From NCBI GenBank assembly GCA_004028745.1, contig RAZP01000055.1:52175-116174 (forward strand): a stretch of DNA of 64,000 bases, in the 5' to 3' direction. The position numbers were made by a program, and so were the translations under genes. Every line of letters begins with the position of its first letter. Position 1 is the first letter of the stretch. The notes beneath the pieces are model-generated. The model did not search any database and was not told where the DNA came from. It was given only the letters and a program-made list of their open reading frames with translations. Origin of the DNA: Prosthecochloris sp. (GTDB taxonomy: Bacteria > Bacteroidota > Chlorobiia > Chlorobiales > Chlorobiaceae). Shown here one piece after another: positions 25,408 through 34,793 of the stretch.

Positions 25408-27435
25408 TCAGATATCAACCCGCACTCCAAGAGCAAAGGTACGCCCCGGCATCGGGAAGCCTAAAACATACTCATAGTTCCTGTCAAACAGGTTTTCAAC
25501 GCTGCCCTTTACCGTGAAACTGGTTGTATTTGAATCTCCAACGGTAAACCTTTTGGCAAGCGACATGCTGGCAACGTAAAAACTGCCTTTAGTTACATCC
25601 TTGGCAGGCCAGACACTCCAGTCCTGAACCTCCGTCTTGCCAAAATAAGCCAGGTTGAACATGCCGCTGAAACCATCGGCATCTCGCAGCCTGATGCCTG
25701 TCGAAAGGTTCCACTCAGGGATATAGCGGATAACCTCGTCAGGGCTGCCATCGTCAAAATGCTTATCATAATCTGTGAGATAAGTACCCGATGCATAGGG
25801 CTCCATAAAAAACTGGTTGCCGGCAAGATAAACGGGAAACACGTAGGAAATCTCACCTTCGATACCGGTTACCGTAGCATTGTCCTGGTTTTGCCAGGAT
25901 ATTTCATCAGGCGCAATCTCCACCTGCTCGATAAAATTGTCATATTCGGTTGTAAACACGGTCAATGATGAGGTAAAACCGTCAATAGCAACCTCTATAC
26001 CGCCATCGATAGTATAGCTTTCCTCCGGTTTGAGATCAGGGTTGCCGATATAATGCTTCGTTCCCATCCAGTTAGTCACCACATAATCTGCTGCAAGCTC
26101 CTGTGCATCAGGTATTTGAAACCCTTCGCCATACGATGCGCGAAGCTTGACATTGTCGGAGACATGATACGCTATTCCAAAACTCTTCACAAAACTGTCC
26201 GAATCCTCTGACGTTTCCGGAGTAGTCTCATCCCTGTTGTACTTTACCGTATAGTCGTCATACCTCAACCCTGCAGTCAGCACCAAACGCTGATCGAACA
26301 ACAAACCTTTTAGCAAAGCAAAATAGCCCATGTCATCGTATTCAGACTCACGAGGCGTATATTCATTTTGCTCGAGATCATAGTTCAACCAGTCAACACC
26401 TGTTGTCACTGTAAAGTCCTTTTCAACGTAACTGACCTGGGCCTGTGCACCTTGCTGGTCAGTAGTCTTTTTAAAAGGAATTCCGTCATCCCAAAATGTA
26501 GGATTGCTTGCAACGGGATCATACCATGCATCCTTGTCCTCCCCGACAAAGTAGCGCGCCATCCACGAGAAGCGATCATCGGCGGACTTTCCCGTATAAT
26601 TGAAATCAACGGAACGGTTGCTGGTTTTCTTGTAGTCATCATGATCGTTGCTGCTAATTTGATCGGGAGTACCTGCCCTGTCAACCTCGAAATGGGTGTA
26701 AGTCAGTCCGATCCTGTTTCCCGGATAAAACTCGTAGCCAAGATTGACACTTCCGCGAATATCATCATCATACCCTGTATTAAAATATTTTTCGCCTTCG
26801 CCGGTTTTATAGTCGTCCATGTTGGCTATAGAGACAGTTGCAGAATAATCAAAATCACCAAGAGCACCTGCTGCACCGACGGTCGTTTTCATATACTCAT
26901 AAGTACCGACTTCCTGTTCGGCAAAAAAAGCAGGCTTTCCGTCCCCTTTTCTTGTGATGACGTTGATTACACCGCCTATAGCGGCCGAGCCATACTGTAC
27001 AGCCCCCGGTCCGCGGATAATCTCAACTTTCTCGACATTGTCTGTCATGAGTTTGGCAAGGTTACCGGTACCGGCTCTTCTGCCATCGATCAGAATGAGA
27101 ATTTTTCCTCTTAGATCGTTGCCGTGGGAATCGCTTCTGAATCCCCGGATACCCACAGAAGTAAGGGCACCGGGATATTTCTGAATATGGCCGATACTTT
27201 GTTCGGCAAGCAATTCACCAAGGTCCTGCGCAGGAGAATCCTCAATCTGTTTCCTGGTAATAACAGTCACGTTTGTTGTGACCTCTTTTTTCAACTCCTC
27301 AAGCCTGCTGGCAGTTACCACAACCTCTTTACCAGTATGACTCACGGTTTTTGAAGTATCTGGTGACACTTCCGCCTTGACAACACCTGTTGCAAGCAGC
27401 CCTGCTGCAACAAATAAAATAAACTGCTTTTTCAT
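25408..27435 (-). CDS. btuB: TonB-dependent cobalamin receptor BtuB-like
   Basis: An outer-membrane receptor of 675 residues from ATG 27435, with a signal peptide (MKKQFILFVAAGL to about VVKAE). A TonB box-like strand EVVVTASRLEE follows, then a plug with GILHIQ-like SIGHIQKYPG, VGIRGFRSD, LILIDGRRAG and VEIIRGPGAVQYGSAAIGGVINVITRKG, and a 22-strand-type barrel. The long frame from 27492 lacks a signal at its front and was not used. The gene is preceded by a cobalamin riboswitch and its own promoter, which makes corrinoid import the clear assignment. BluB follows after 154 bases. Confidence 0.88.
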   Translation of the reverse strand: MKKQFILFVAAGLLATGVVKAEVSPDTSKTVSHTGKEVVVTASRLEELKKEVTTNVTVITRKQIEDSPAQDLGELLAEQSIGHIQKYPGALTSVGIRGFRSDSHGNDLRGKILILIDGRRAGTGNLAKLMTDNVEKVEIIRGPGAVQYGSAAIGGVINVITRKGDGKPAFFAEQEVGTYEYMKTTVGAAGALGDFDYSATVSIANMDDYKTGEGEKYFNTGYDDDIRGSVNLGYEFYPGNRIGLTYTHFEVDRAGTPDQISSNDHDDYKKTSNRSVDFNYTGKSADDRFSWMARYFVGEDKDAWYDPVASNPTFWDDGIPFKKTTDQQGAQAQVSYVEKDFTVTTGVDWLNYDLEQNEYTPRESEYDDMGYFALLKGLLFDQRLVLTAGLRYDDYTVKYNRDETTPETSEDSDSFVKSFGIAYHVSDNVKLRASYGEGFQIPDAQELAADYVVTNWMGTKHYIGNPDLKPEESYTIDGGIEVAIDGFTSSLTVFTTEYDNFIEQVEIAPDEISWQNQDNATVTGIEGEISYVFPVYLAGNQFFMEPYASGTYLTDYDKHFDDGSPDEVIRYIPEWNLSTGIRLRDADGFSGMFNLAYFGKTEVQDWSVWPAKDVTKGSFYVASMSLAKRFTVGDSNTTSFTVKGSVENLFDRNYEYVLGFPMPGRTFALGVRVDI

Positions 27436-27628
27436 TGTGCAATCATGTTTAATTCTTGAATGAAAATTGAACATGACTGGAGTTATATGCATGAAGCAAA
27501 TGCAAAAGAAGATTTCATTTTCCGTTCAGGAAAAAAACCTCGAAAAGCCTTATTGCAGCTACAAGCGCTGAAACCGCGGCTTCTCAAAACAAAAGAATAT
27601 CCTGAAACGAAGTGAAATCGCATTGCCT

Positions 27629-27880
27629 GACTATAACCCGTAGTCGTGTTTTGCAATAGCGTAACTGGCAGGTCTCCTGACTTTGAACGGATACATCTGC
27701 TACGGCCTTCCCGTGGACTTCCAAGGCGGAAGCCGACAACACAGTGACCATAACTCTTCTGCTCCTGCACCATGTGGCCATGGTACGTCTTGCAGAAGTT
27801 TCCGTTATAAACAGTTGCGGGTACAGTGTACGAATCTCACGTACTTCCCTATTCTCCGGCTTTTAAACCGGCACCAGCTA
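27629..27880 (-). promoter_or_regulatory. Cobalamin riboswitch 1 (upstream of btuB)
   Basis: On the - strand, 5' to 3', the element shows the GGGAAG block (27844-27849), the core ACCCGCAACTGT, and the B12 box AGTCAGGAGACCTGCC (27667-27682). A final hairpin GACTA-CGGGTTA-TAGTC (27629-27645) follows. The hairpin loop CGGGT can pair with ACCCG of the core, the usual kissing-loop switch. It should repress btuB and its operon when adenosylcobalamin is abundant. The 5' half is almost identical to the elements at 53.7 and 63.4 kb. Confidence 0.93.
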
Positions 27881-27904
27881 TCTATGAAAGAACATTTGTG
27901 ACAG

Positions 27905-27932
27905 ATTATAAGCATTTTTCATTTGCTAACAA
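27905..27932 (-). promoter_or_regulatory. Promoter of the btuB riboswitch transcript
   Basis: On the - strand, TTGTTA (27927-27932) and TATAAT (27905-27910) are 16 bases apart, about 25 bases before the riboswitch 5' end. They lie in the 61-base gap after the second cobN gene, so btuB is uncoupled from the long upstream operon. Confidence 0.6.
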
Positions 27933-27941
27933 AGCAACTTT

Positions 27942-30900
27942 TTACTCGCCACTCCCAGGCATTTTCCATTTTGTTTCCCAGTTTTCAACGTCTTTACACG
28001 TAAGCACATCGACGCGCCCTCCTTGGTACTCCTCTTCAACATCCCCGATACGTTCTTCAAGATCACCTTCCAGGGCCAGAGCAGCCGCGCGGACCTCTTC
28101 AAGCAGGTCTTCGCGGGCTTCCCAGAGTCCTCTTGCCTCGGCTTCCAGCAGTCTTCGGGTTATCTCTTCGAGCGCATAGGGGTTGTTTTCCCGTATCCAC
28201 TCCTTGTTTTCCTCGTTCTTTACATAGGTCTCGACCACACTGTCAAACACCCAGGCTTCAACCTCTTTGGTGGTGGCACTCCATTTGAACAGGGTATTGA
28301 TGCGGATGGCGAAACCCTGAGCCCCCTGAAAACCATGCTCTTTCATGGATTCTATCCAGCGGCCGTTCAGCAATTTGCTCCGTGCCGATCGCTCGATCTC
28401 TTCCTTGAAATCACGAATATCGGCTTCCCCGGGCACAGTCGTATCCGCCCAATACATTTTCGTCTTTCTGCCGGAAAGAGCCGTGGACGTTGTAGCCATA
28501 CCGCCTGCATATGATGCATAGCAGTCACAGTCAAGCGCGTCGTATTCAGCCGAAATCTGTTTGATATAGGAAACTTCTACCTTTGACAGTTGTCTGGCGA
28601 GAAGGTCATGCGCCTTCAGGCCAAAATCTTGTGACATCGCACCGTAGGCGTAACCGGACTGGTTGATATACGCTTCGGCCAGATCACGTTCATCCTCCCA
28701 GGCCGAAGCGTCGATCGCCAGCCCCACACCTGAACTGTATGTCCCCGGTGCGGAGGAAAAAACCCTGAACATGGCAAGGCGCTGGATTTCTTTTTCGCTC
28801 AACCGGTCAGCCGTTTCCTTTTTCAGCTCTTCAAGCTGTTCCTGCGTATGCTTTCTCACCATGTTCCGTTCACAGGGCTCATCGAGCCCGCTCACTAAAG
28901 CAACTGCTTTATCAAGAAAAGCGATGAAATGAGGCACCATATCCCTGACGATACCACTGGTCTCGATAGTCGCATCGATACGGGGACGAAGTATCTCAAC
29001 GCCGTCGATCGTAATGGTCAACTCGTCAAGACCGGTGGCAGCAACACCACTTATCCGTCCGTTTGGCTGACGAACAGGCTCCACCCCCATCAGCCAGAAG
29101 ATCTGGGAAAGCATTTCACCATCCGACTTGAACGCATCCGAACTCCAGAGACTCAGCCCTATACTTTCGGGAAAACGTCCTTCTTCGCGGTAGAATTTTT
29201 CCAGAAGCTGATCAGCAAGGGTCTTGCCGATACGCCTCGCGGCTTCGGAAGGCATAGACGTGATATCGGCCGAATAGAAATTTCTGCCGGTCGGCAGCAC
29301 ATCGGATTTTCCCGAAGAGAGCGAACCGGCAAGTCCTGCATCGATATATTCTCCATCGAGCGCCCGAAGAAGATTGAAAGACTCCTGTTCAGCCATGGCG
29401 ACAGTGTCAGCCATGTCACGGCACCACAGCTTCAGATGGTCCGGCAGCCCCTCGACCAGACTGTCAAGTCCCGTGGAGCCGCTTTCGGTGCTGAGTATCG
29501 CTCGAACAATTCCAGCCGTCCTGTCAAAAGCCTCTCCATCCTGACAAGGATGCATAGCCGCAAGCCCTTCAACAGACGGCAGACTGCCGCCCGAACGGTC
29601 CAGAGCGGACGTCACCATCGCCGCTATGGAGGAGACTCCCGGTTTTTGTCCGAAAACATGCATGCCGTCAGGCACCATCGAGCGCTTGATCCTTGCGATT
29701 TGACGGGAAAAACGCTCGATGCTCTCTTCCAGCATCTCAATCCCGTCACTTTCGCCGATAAATTTGAGTTTTACCGCCACTTCCCCCATGGTTTCCAGCA
29801 AGGATCGTTGCCTTGCACGATCGCTCCCGTCTGCCGCACGCCTGTATTGTGCAAGCTGCTCCTCGAACAACTGCAGGTCTTCCGACATGGCGGAAGGACG
29901 ATACGCCGGCGTCAGGTGATCGATGATAACCGCACGTCCACGCCTTTTCGCAACCATTCCTTCACCCGGTACATCCATGATATAGGGATAGAGATTGGGA
30001 AGGTCACCCAGTGAAATATCGCCGAAGCAGCGATCCGAAAGCACTGCCCGTTTTCCGGGAAGATATTCCAGCGCACCGCTTGCCCCGAAATGAATAACGG
30101 CATCGGCGTGCCGCTGAATATAAAAGTAGGTAGCCAGCCAGTGGTGGGGCGGCGATATTCCGGGGTCGTGGAGAATCCGGCAAACTTCACCGTCACACCG
30201 TGACCCATAGCATCCTCTTTTTGGCTGCGACATGATCCAGACGTTGCCGAACCGAAGCCCGGTAATTAACAGAACATCTTCTCCGCCCTCTTTCCATACC
30301 ATGCCCTGCCCGGGAAACACCCCCCAGTCGGTCACCACTTTTTCCCGAACCGAACTGTCGAGAGAATCGAAAAATGTCCTGTACTCCTCATTGTTCATGG
30401 CATGAAGCACACCACCCTTTTTTGCGATTTCATCAACCGTAGTCCAGCGGAACTCGGCAAATGCTTTGCGTTCCTGGATCATATCGAGGAGCGCCTTCCC
30501 GGTTTCAGGAATGCCGCCAACCTCATAGCCCGCTTCCTGCATTCGATGCAAAAACGCAACAAGACTCTCGAACGTATCAAGTCCCACCGCCATACCGACC
30601 GTGTTTTCCACCCCTTTACAGGGGTTGTTGTGCAGCATGATGGCAATGCGTTTTTCTCGCGCCGGTTTCCGGCGTAAAGCAGCCCATCGTCTGACACGGC
30701 GAGCGACCATATCCATTCGCTCCTCTATGGGAACGCAGGCTGCTGCTGCAGGATCACCTGGCTTGCGTATCGATCCCGATACCATGGTTGGATCGATAAC
30801 ACCGAACATTTCAGGCTGGACGAGAGAATGCGTCAAGCTCATGGCGCTGATCCCCGCGGGATCTTTCAACCATTCATCGGGAGAGAGGGTATAGTGACGC

Positions 30901-31682
30901 AGAAGCTGCATGACGGGAACATTGATATCCCGCAACAGCGAACGTTCTTCGACGGAGGCAAGCAGCCGTCCCATCAGAAAATTGAGAATGATGTCGGGTT
31001 GAAGATCCGGCTCCTTGAAATACCGGTGCCAGGGGTACATGGTTTCCGGGTTCGTGACTTTTTCCGGGATCGTGTCGCAGAACACGCAGAAAGCAAGAAT
31101 CCCCCGTCCTTCAAGCCCTGCGATGAGCGCATCGACATCGGTACAGTTACCTTCAGCGATAAGACTGTAATGCATGATAATGCCGGCTATCGGGGCCTTC
31201 TCATCCCACGTCCTCCGGCTCCGCTGCCAGTTTTTGTAGGCTATGGGTTCACGAAAAACATCAAGGGAATCGGGATGGTAAATCCCGTGTGTCATGACAG
31301 GCCGACACGGCTCATGACCTATCCCGGCTATTTTTTTCAACCCATTGAGAAAATTCTCTTTCGACAGGACGGCAAAGTATTTCCTGACCTCCTCTAGTTC
31401 GGCATCGGCAATGGTGGAAAAACCATTCGGCAATCGAGGGCTCAATCCTACTCTGGTCCCTACAGTAACCAAAACGCTGTACAACGCTTCAAAACCGGGT
31501 ATATCACTCGATATATCGGTCACAATGATATCGACTTCCCCGTTTCGGATGCGTGAGCACAGGTCATCCTGTGAACCGTACCCGAAGGTAAGCAGGGTTA
31601 TATCTTCCTTTTTCAAAGGACCGGCAAGCTGATACCAGATTGCCGAACTGTGTACATTATTGAAAAAAGCTATCGTTGTCAT
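27942..31682 (-). CDS. Divergent CobN/BchH-family chelatase large subunit (CobN2)
   Basis: A 1246-residue CobN/ChlH-family protein from ATG 31682; an in-frame GTG at 31754 would add 24 residues. Family landmarks: HGIYHPDSLDVF (about 132-143), RWAALRRKPAREKRIAIML, ILHDPGISPPHHWLA, DLPNLYPYIMDVPGEG and AKRRGRAVIIDHLTP. A CYGSRCDGEVC block resembles archaeal/clostridial CobN. The near-invariant GxHG(S/N)LEW motif is altered to GASGALEY (about 533-540): the His is replaced by Ser, though Glu is kept. CobN normally inserts Co(II) into hydrogenobyrinic diamide with AAA+ partners. Here the missing His, the second intact CobN and the presence of CbiK argue for another role. It ends the long operon and lies 75 bases after the ChlI-like gene. 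Confidence 0.8.
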   Translation of the reverse strand: MTTIAFFNNVHSSAIWYQLAGPLKKEDITLLTFGYGSQDDLCSRIRNGEVDIIVTDISSDIPGFEALYSVLVTVGTRVGLSPRLPNGFSTIADAELEEVRKYFAVLSKENFLNGLKKIAGIGHEPCRPVMTHGIYHPDSLDVFREPIAYKNWQRSRRTWDEKAPIAGIIMHYSLIAEGNCTDVDALIAGLEGRGILAFCVFCDTIPEKVTNPETMYPWHRYFKEPDLQPDIILNFLMGRLLASVEERSLLRDINVPVMQLLRHYTLSPDEWLKDPAGISAMSLTHSLVQPEMFGVIDPTMVSGSIRKPGDPAAAACVPIEERMDMVARRVRRWAALRRKPAREKRIAIMLHNNPCKGVENTVGMAVGLDTFESLVAFLHRMQEAGYEVGGIPETGKALLDMIQERKAFAEFRWTTVDEIAKKGGVLHAMNNEEYRTFFDSLDSSVREKVVTDWGVFPGQGMVWKEGGEDVLLITGLRFGNVWIMSQPKRGCYGSRCDGEVCRILHDPGISPPHHWLATYFYIQRHADAVIHFGASGALEYLPGKRAVLSDRCFGDISLGDLPNLYPYIMDVPGEGMVAKRRGRAVIIDHLTPAYRPSAMSEDLQLFEEQLAQYRRAADGSDRARQRSLLETMGEVAVKLKFIGESDGIEMLEESIERFSRQIARIKRSMVPDGMHVFGQKPGVSSIAAMVTSALDRSGGSLPSVEGLAAMHPCQDGEAFDRTAGIVRAILSTESGSTGLDSLVEGLPDHLKLWCRDMADTVAMAEQESFNLLRALDGEYIDAGLAGSLSSGKSDVLPTGRNFYSADITSMPSEAARRIGKTLADQLLEKFYREEGRFPESIGLSLWSSDAFKSDGEMLSQIFWLMGVEPVRQPNGRISGVAATGLDELTITIDGVEILRPRIDATIETSGIVRDMVPHFIAFLDKAVALVSGLDEPCERNMVRKHTQEQLEELKKETADRLSEKEIQRLAMFRVFSSAPGTYSSGVGLAIDASAWEDERDLAEAYINQSGYAYGAMSQDFGLKAHDLLARQLSKVEVSYIKQISAEYDALDCDCYASYAGGMATTSTALSGRKTKMYWADTTVPGEADIRDFKEEIERSARSKLLNGRWIESMKEHGFQGAQGFAIRINTLFKWSATTKEVEAWVFDSVVETYVKNEENKEWIRENNPYALEEITRRLLEAEARGLWEAREDLLEEVRAAALALEGDLEERIGDVEEEYQGGRVDVLTCKDVENWETKWKMPGSGE

Positions 31683-31757
31683 TTTGTGTTGACTGTTGAA
31701 TGAATTAAAACCGCTCTTCCCCCCAGAGAAATGCACCAAGCATCCTCCCCTCACTCG

Positions 31758-32816
31758 TTACCTGTCTCTCGCTACTACTTCATGCATCTTGTTTTTCAGC
31801 ACCGGCCCGATATCCATAACGATATCCTGAAGCGGCTGACGACGAATACGATGAGGCAGGGCCAGCATTGCCGCCTGATCTATATCCGTTTGTTCCACTT
31901 CGGCGCGTCCATCATAGGCAGCGATGGTTTTAGCGGTTTTCATGATGATGATATCTCCCCGGTGTCCGTCAACACCGACCTCCAGGCAGTAGTTTGCAAT
32001 AGCCAACAGATTTTCCCTGCCGACAACTACCTTTGGATAAAGCTCCCTTGCCTGCCGGATGCGCTCGACAAGTTTATCCGATTCCCCGTTCCACTGAGAA
32101 CAGAAAACCTCGGGACTTTCTTCAAACGCAAACCGCCGCTCCATGACGGTTACCCGGTCATCCGGATCGGCAATACCTTCTATATGCACACACAGGCCGA
32201 AACGATCGAGCAGCTGCGGCCTGAGCTCTCCCTCTTCAGGATTCATCGTCCCTACAAGAGTGAAACGGGAAGGATGGGAAAACGACACCCCTTCGCGCTC
32301 TATGGTATTGATGCCCATGGCTGCCGAATCGAGCAGGACATCGACAACATGATCGTCCAGCAGGTTTACCTCGTCAACATACAGAATACCCCGGTGCGCC
32401 GAAGCAAGCAGGCCCGGTTCGATCCGTTTTTCACCTGCCTTGAGAGCATGTTCGAGATCGAGCGTGCCGACCACACGGTCTTCCGTAGCTCCAACCGGCA
32501 GCTCAACGACCTTGACTTTTTGCTTGCCCAAAGGAAGCCCGTCATCCGCAGGCATCTCTTCACCCGTCACCGCAAAGCATTCACGGATAATATCCGGTTC
32601 CTCATCATGAGCAAGATTGAAAGGAAGTCCCTCAATCACCTCGATTTCAGGAAGAATGTCGGCAAGAGCACGAACGGCAGTTGATTTAGCCGTACCTTTC
32701 TCTCCCCGGATCAACACCCCGGAAAGGGTGGGGTTAATGATATTGAGGATCAGTGCAAGCTTCATCTGCTCCTGACCCACGATAGCGGAAAATGGATAGG
32801 TGTACTGTTTTTTCAT
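31758..32816 (-). CDS. AAA+ chelatase motor subunit (ChlI/BchI/CobS-like)
   Basis: A 352-residue AAA+ ATPase of the magnesium-chelatase I class. Walker A is GEKGTAKSTAVRAL (about residues 38-51). Walker B is ILYVDEVNLLDDHVVD, with the ChlI-type insert VEREGVSFSHPSRF (its first residues read IEREG) and sensor block GTMNPEEGELRPQLLDRFG. ChlI forms a hexamer that stacks on a ChlD ring and drives metal insertion by the H/CobN subunit. It is encoded between the ChlD-like and the CobN2 genes; its ATG overlaps the ChlD stop by 4 bases. A bacteriochlorophyll role is possible in principle, but the B12 operon points to a corrinoid or related tetrapyrrole substrate. Confidence 0.88.
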   Translation of the reverse strand: MKKQYTYPFSAIVGQEQMKLALILNIINPTLSGVLIRGEKGTAKSTAVRALADILPEIEVIEGLPFNLAHDEEPDIIRECFAVTGEEMPADDGLPLGKQKVKVVELPVGATEDRVVGTLDLEHALKAGEKRIEPGLLASAHRGILYVDEVNLLDDHVVDVLLDSAAMGINTIEREGVSFSHPSRFTLVGTMNPEEGELRPQLLDRFGLCVHIEGIADPDDRVTVMERRFAFEESPEVFCSQWNGESDKLVERIRQARELYPKVVVGRENLLAIANYCLEVGVDGHRGDIIIMKTAKTIAAYDGRAEVEQTDIDQAAMLALPHRIRRQPLQDIVMDIGPVLKNKMHEVVARDR

Positions 32817-34786
32817 GATGTTGCGTTTTTTACAATGTCCAATAATGAATCTGCTTGCAGATCGTCGATCTTGAAGTACTCCGCGTTCAGTAGTCCGGCT
32901 ATTTTTGCAGCAAGCCCGAAATTGACCAGCCCAGGCTCTTCGGTATCGACGACAAGAAAACGTATGCGCTCTTCCCGCGATATTTTCCCGGATATTTCAA
33001 AAGCCTCCTCAAGCGGCTTTCCTGAACCAAGAGCCTTGTTTGCTTTGCCATCCGTTACAAGAACGACTATGGGCTGTGCTTCTGGAGCCTTCATGAGATA
33101 GTTGCGGGCAAGCTCGTATCCTTTGCTGATCCCGGCTGAAAAAGGCGTTCTGCCTCCTACAGGCATTTCCCGGAGCATGTTTGCGGCAAGCTCCACGGAC
33201 GATGTGACAGGAAGGTTGACCACTGCTCCGTCTTTTCGGAAAGACACCATCGCTATCTTGTCACGCTTCTGGTAGGCATCGATCAGCAAAGACATGATAG
33301 CTCCCTTCGATGCCACCATCCGTCCTTTAGCGCCCATCGACCCGCTCGCGTCGACCACGAAAATCAGCAGGTTACCAAGACGTTTCTCCCGGATTTTTTC
33401 CCGTATATCCTCATCTTTGAGCACGACAGCCATTCCTTTATCGTTATCCCTGTAGCGCTGGAAAGGGGCTGCCGCCCTTAACGTGGCATCGAGCGCGATA
33501 TCGTCGTTTCTTCGCTTCACGGTGCTTTTGGTGTACCGCCCCTGTTTCTGCGAGACCCGCGAACGAGATCGCCGGCCGGAACCTCTTCGCATTTTCCTGT
33601 CTTTCGGATAAGCGATTTTACGCACAGTAAACGGCTTCCCGATATCAAAGATCTGTTCCATAACCGGAGACACATTGTCGTCTTCAGGCTGCTCGCCATC
33701 CGGCCCTGCCATGATCTCCTCATCCTGCTCATTACCTTCGGAATCTCCCCGCTCCTGCTCTTCCTGCCGTGGGCGGCCCCCTGTACCATCCTCCTGCTCC
33801 GGCTGACCGGGTTGCTGCTGTTCCTGCTGCTCGTCATTTTCACAATTATTCTGCTTTTGATTTTCTTCCTGCTTTTGCGACGGCTCAGGAGGCGGTGGCG
33901 ACACGGCTTCTCTCCTGCGATGGACAAGAGCCAGCCCGGCAACGGCAGTAACATCATCAACAGAAACCTCCCGTGAACCCCAATAAGCCGCATGAGCTTT
34001 CGCAGCCTGCTCTATCACCAGATCCGCCCTGTGCCCGGCAACATTGTTCTCACGGCACAGTTCCGAAATAAAGCCGCGCAGATGAGACGGTATCACGACA
34101 CGCGGCAAAAGCTCACGGGCATCGGCTATCTTTTTGGCAATCCTGTCATTCTCCTCACGATATTGCATAACGAAACCCTTACTGTCTGCATCGAATGCCT
34201 CCCTGCGAACCATCAGCTCTGCACGTTTTTCCGCATCACTCTCCGCAGCAGCTTCAACGCAAAGCCCAAAACGATCAAGCAGTTGAGGCCTGAGCTCGCC
34301 TTCTTCAGGGTTCATGGTTCCGACAAGCACGAACGATGCAGGATGAACACAAGAGATTCCCTCCCGCTCAACACGGTTTTCCCCTGAAGCAGCTGCATCG
34401 AGCACAATATCGACAATATGGTCATCAAGCAGGTTTACCTCATCGATATAGAGAATCCCTTTATCTGCCTTCGCAAGCAATCCTGGCTGAAAGATCCGGC
34501 GCCCCTCTTTCATTGCCCGCTGGAAATCGATACCACCCGCAACCATATCTTCAGTGGCATTCAATGGTAATGTTACAACGGCAGGAGAACAGCCCGTACC
34601 TCCGACCGCCACAGTTTTTTCCGGCAGCAGCGTTCCGAGAGCTCTTACGGTCGTTGACTTGGCCGTCCCTTTTTCTCCACGAATCACCACGCCGCCAATA
34701 CGCGGGTTCACAGCATTGAGCAGCAAGGACAGCTTCAGCTCTTCCTGGCCGACAACTGCGGAAAATGGATACAATTGAGTATGCAT
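32813..34786 (-). CDS. AAA+/VWA chelatase subunit (ChlD/BchD/CobT-like)
   Basis: A 657-residue protein in three parts. An AAA+ domain with intact Walker A (GEKGTAKSTTVRAL) and Walker B (ILYIDEVNLLDDH) comes first. A linker rich in Pro, Gln and Glu follows (about residues 308-385). A C-terminal VWA domain has a complete MIDAS: VVDASGSMG, GGRTPFSAG and LVTDGKAN. Classical BchD usually has a degraded ATP site, so this resembles the larger putative cobaltochelatase D proteins found beside CobN in anaerobes. The VWA metal site binds an integrin-I-like motif on the CobN/ChlH partner. It starts 7 bases after the TonB receptor gene. Confidence 0.87.
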   Translation of the reverse strand: MHTQLYPFSAVVGQEELKLSLLLNAVNPRIGGVVIRGEKGTAKSTTVRALGTLLPEKTVAVGGTGCSPAVVTLPLNATEDMVAGGIDFQRAMKEGRRIFQPGLLAKADKGILYIDEVNLLDDHIVDIVLDAAASGENRVEREGISCVHPASFVLVGTMNPEEGELRPQLLDRFGLCVEAAAESDAEKRAELMVRREAFDADSKGFVMQYREENDRIAKKIADARELLPRVVIPSHLRGFISELCRENNVAGHRADLVIEQAAKAHAAYWGSREVSVDDVTAVAGLALVHRRREAVSPPPPEPSQKQEENQKQNNCENDEQQEQQQPGQPEQEDGTGGRPRQEEQERGDSEGNEQDEEIMAGPDGEQPEDDNVSPVMEQIFDIGKPFTVRKIAYPKDRKMRRGSGRRSRSRVSQKQGRYTKSTVKRRNDDIALDATLRAAAPFQRYRDNDKGMAVVLKDEDIREKIREKRLGNLLIFVVDASGSMGAKGRMVASKGAIMSLLIDAYQKRDKIAMVSFRKDGAVVNLPVTSSVELAANMLREMPVGGRTPFSAGISKGYELARNYLMKAPEAQPIVVLVTDGKANKALGSGKPLEEAFEISGKISREERIRFLVVDTEEPGLVNFGLAAKIAGLLNAEYFKIDDLQADSLLDIVKNATS

Positions 34787-34793
34787 AAACTGC

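Noticed and set aside
27483..27773. 96-codon ORF overlapping riboswitch 1
   Set aside because: Its front runs through the B12 box, so it cannot be a protein gene as a whole; only the last 46 codons after the switch are discussed as a leader ORF.
28929..30014. 361-codon ORF on the + strand
   Set aside because: Exact antisense shadow of the CobN2 gene, with the composition expected from a GC-rich opposite strand; no start signal or family motif.
31731..32684. 317-codon ORF on the + strand
   Set aside because: Shadow of the ChlI-like gene, which has intact Walker motifs on the other strand.
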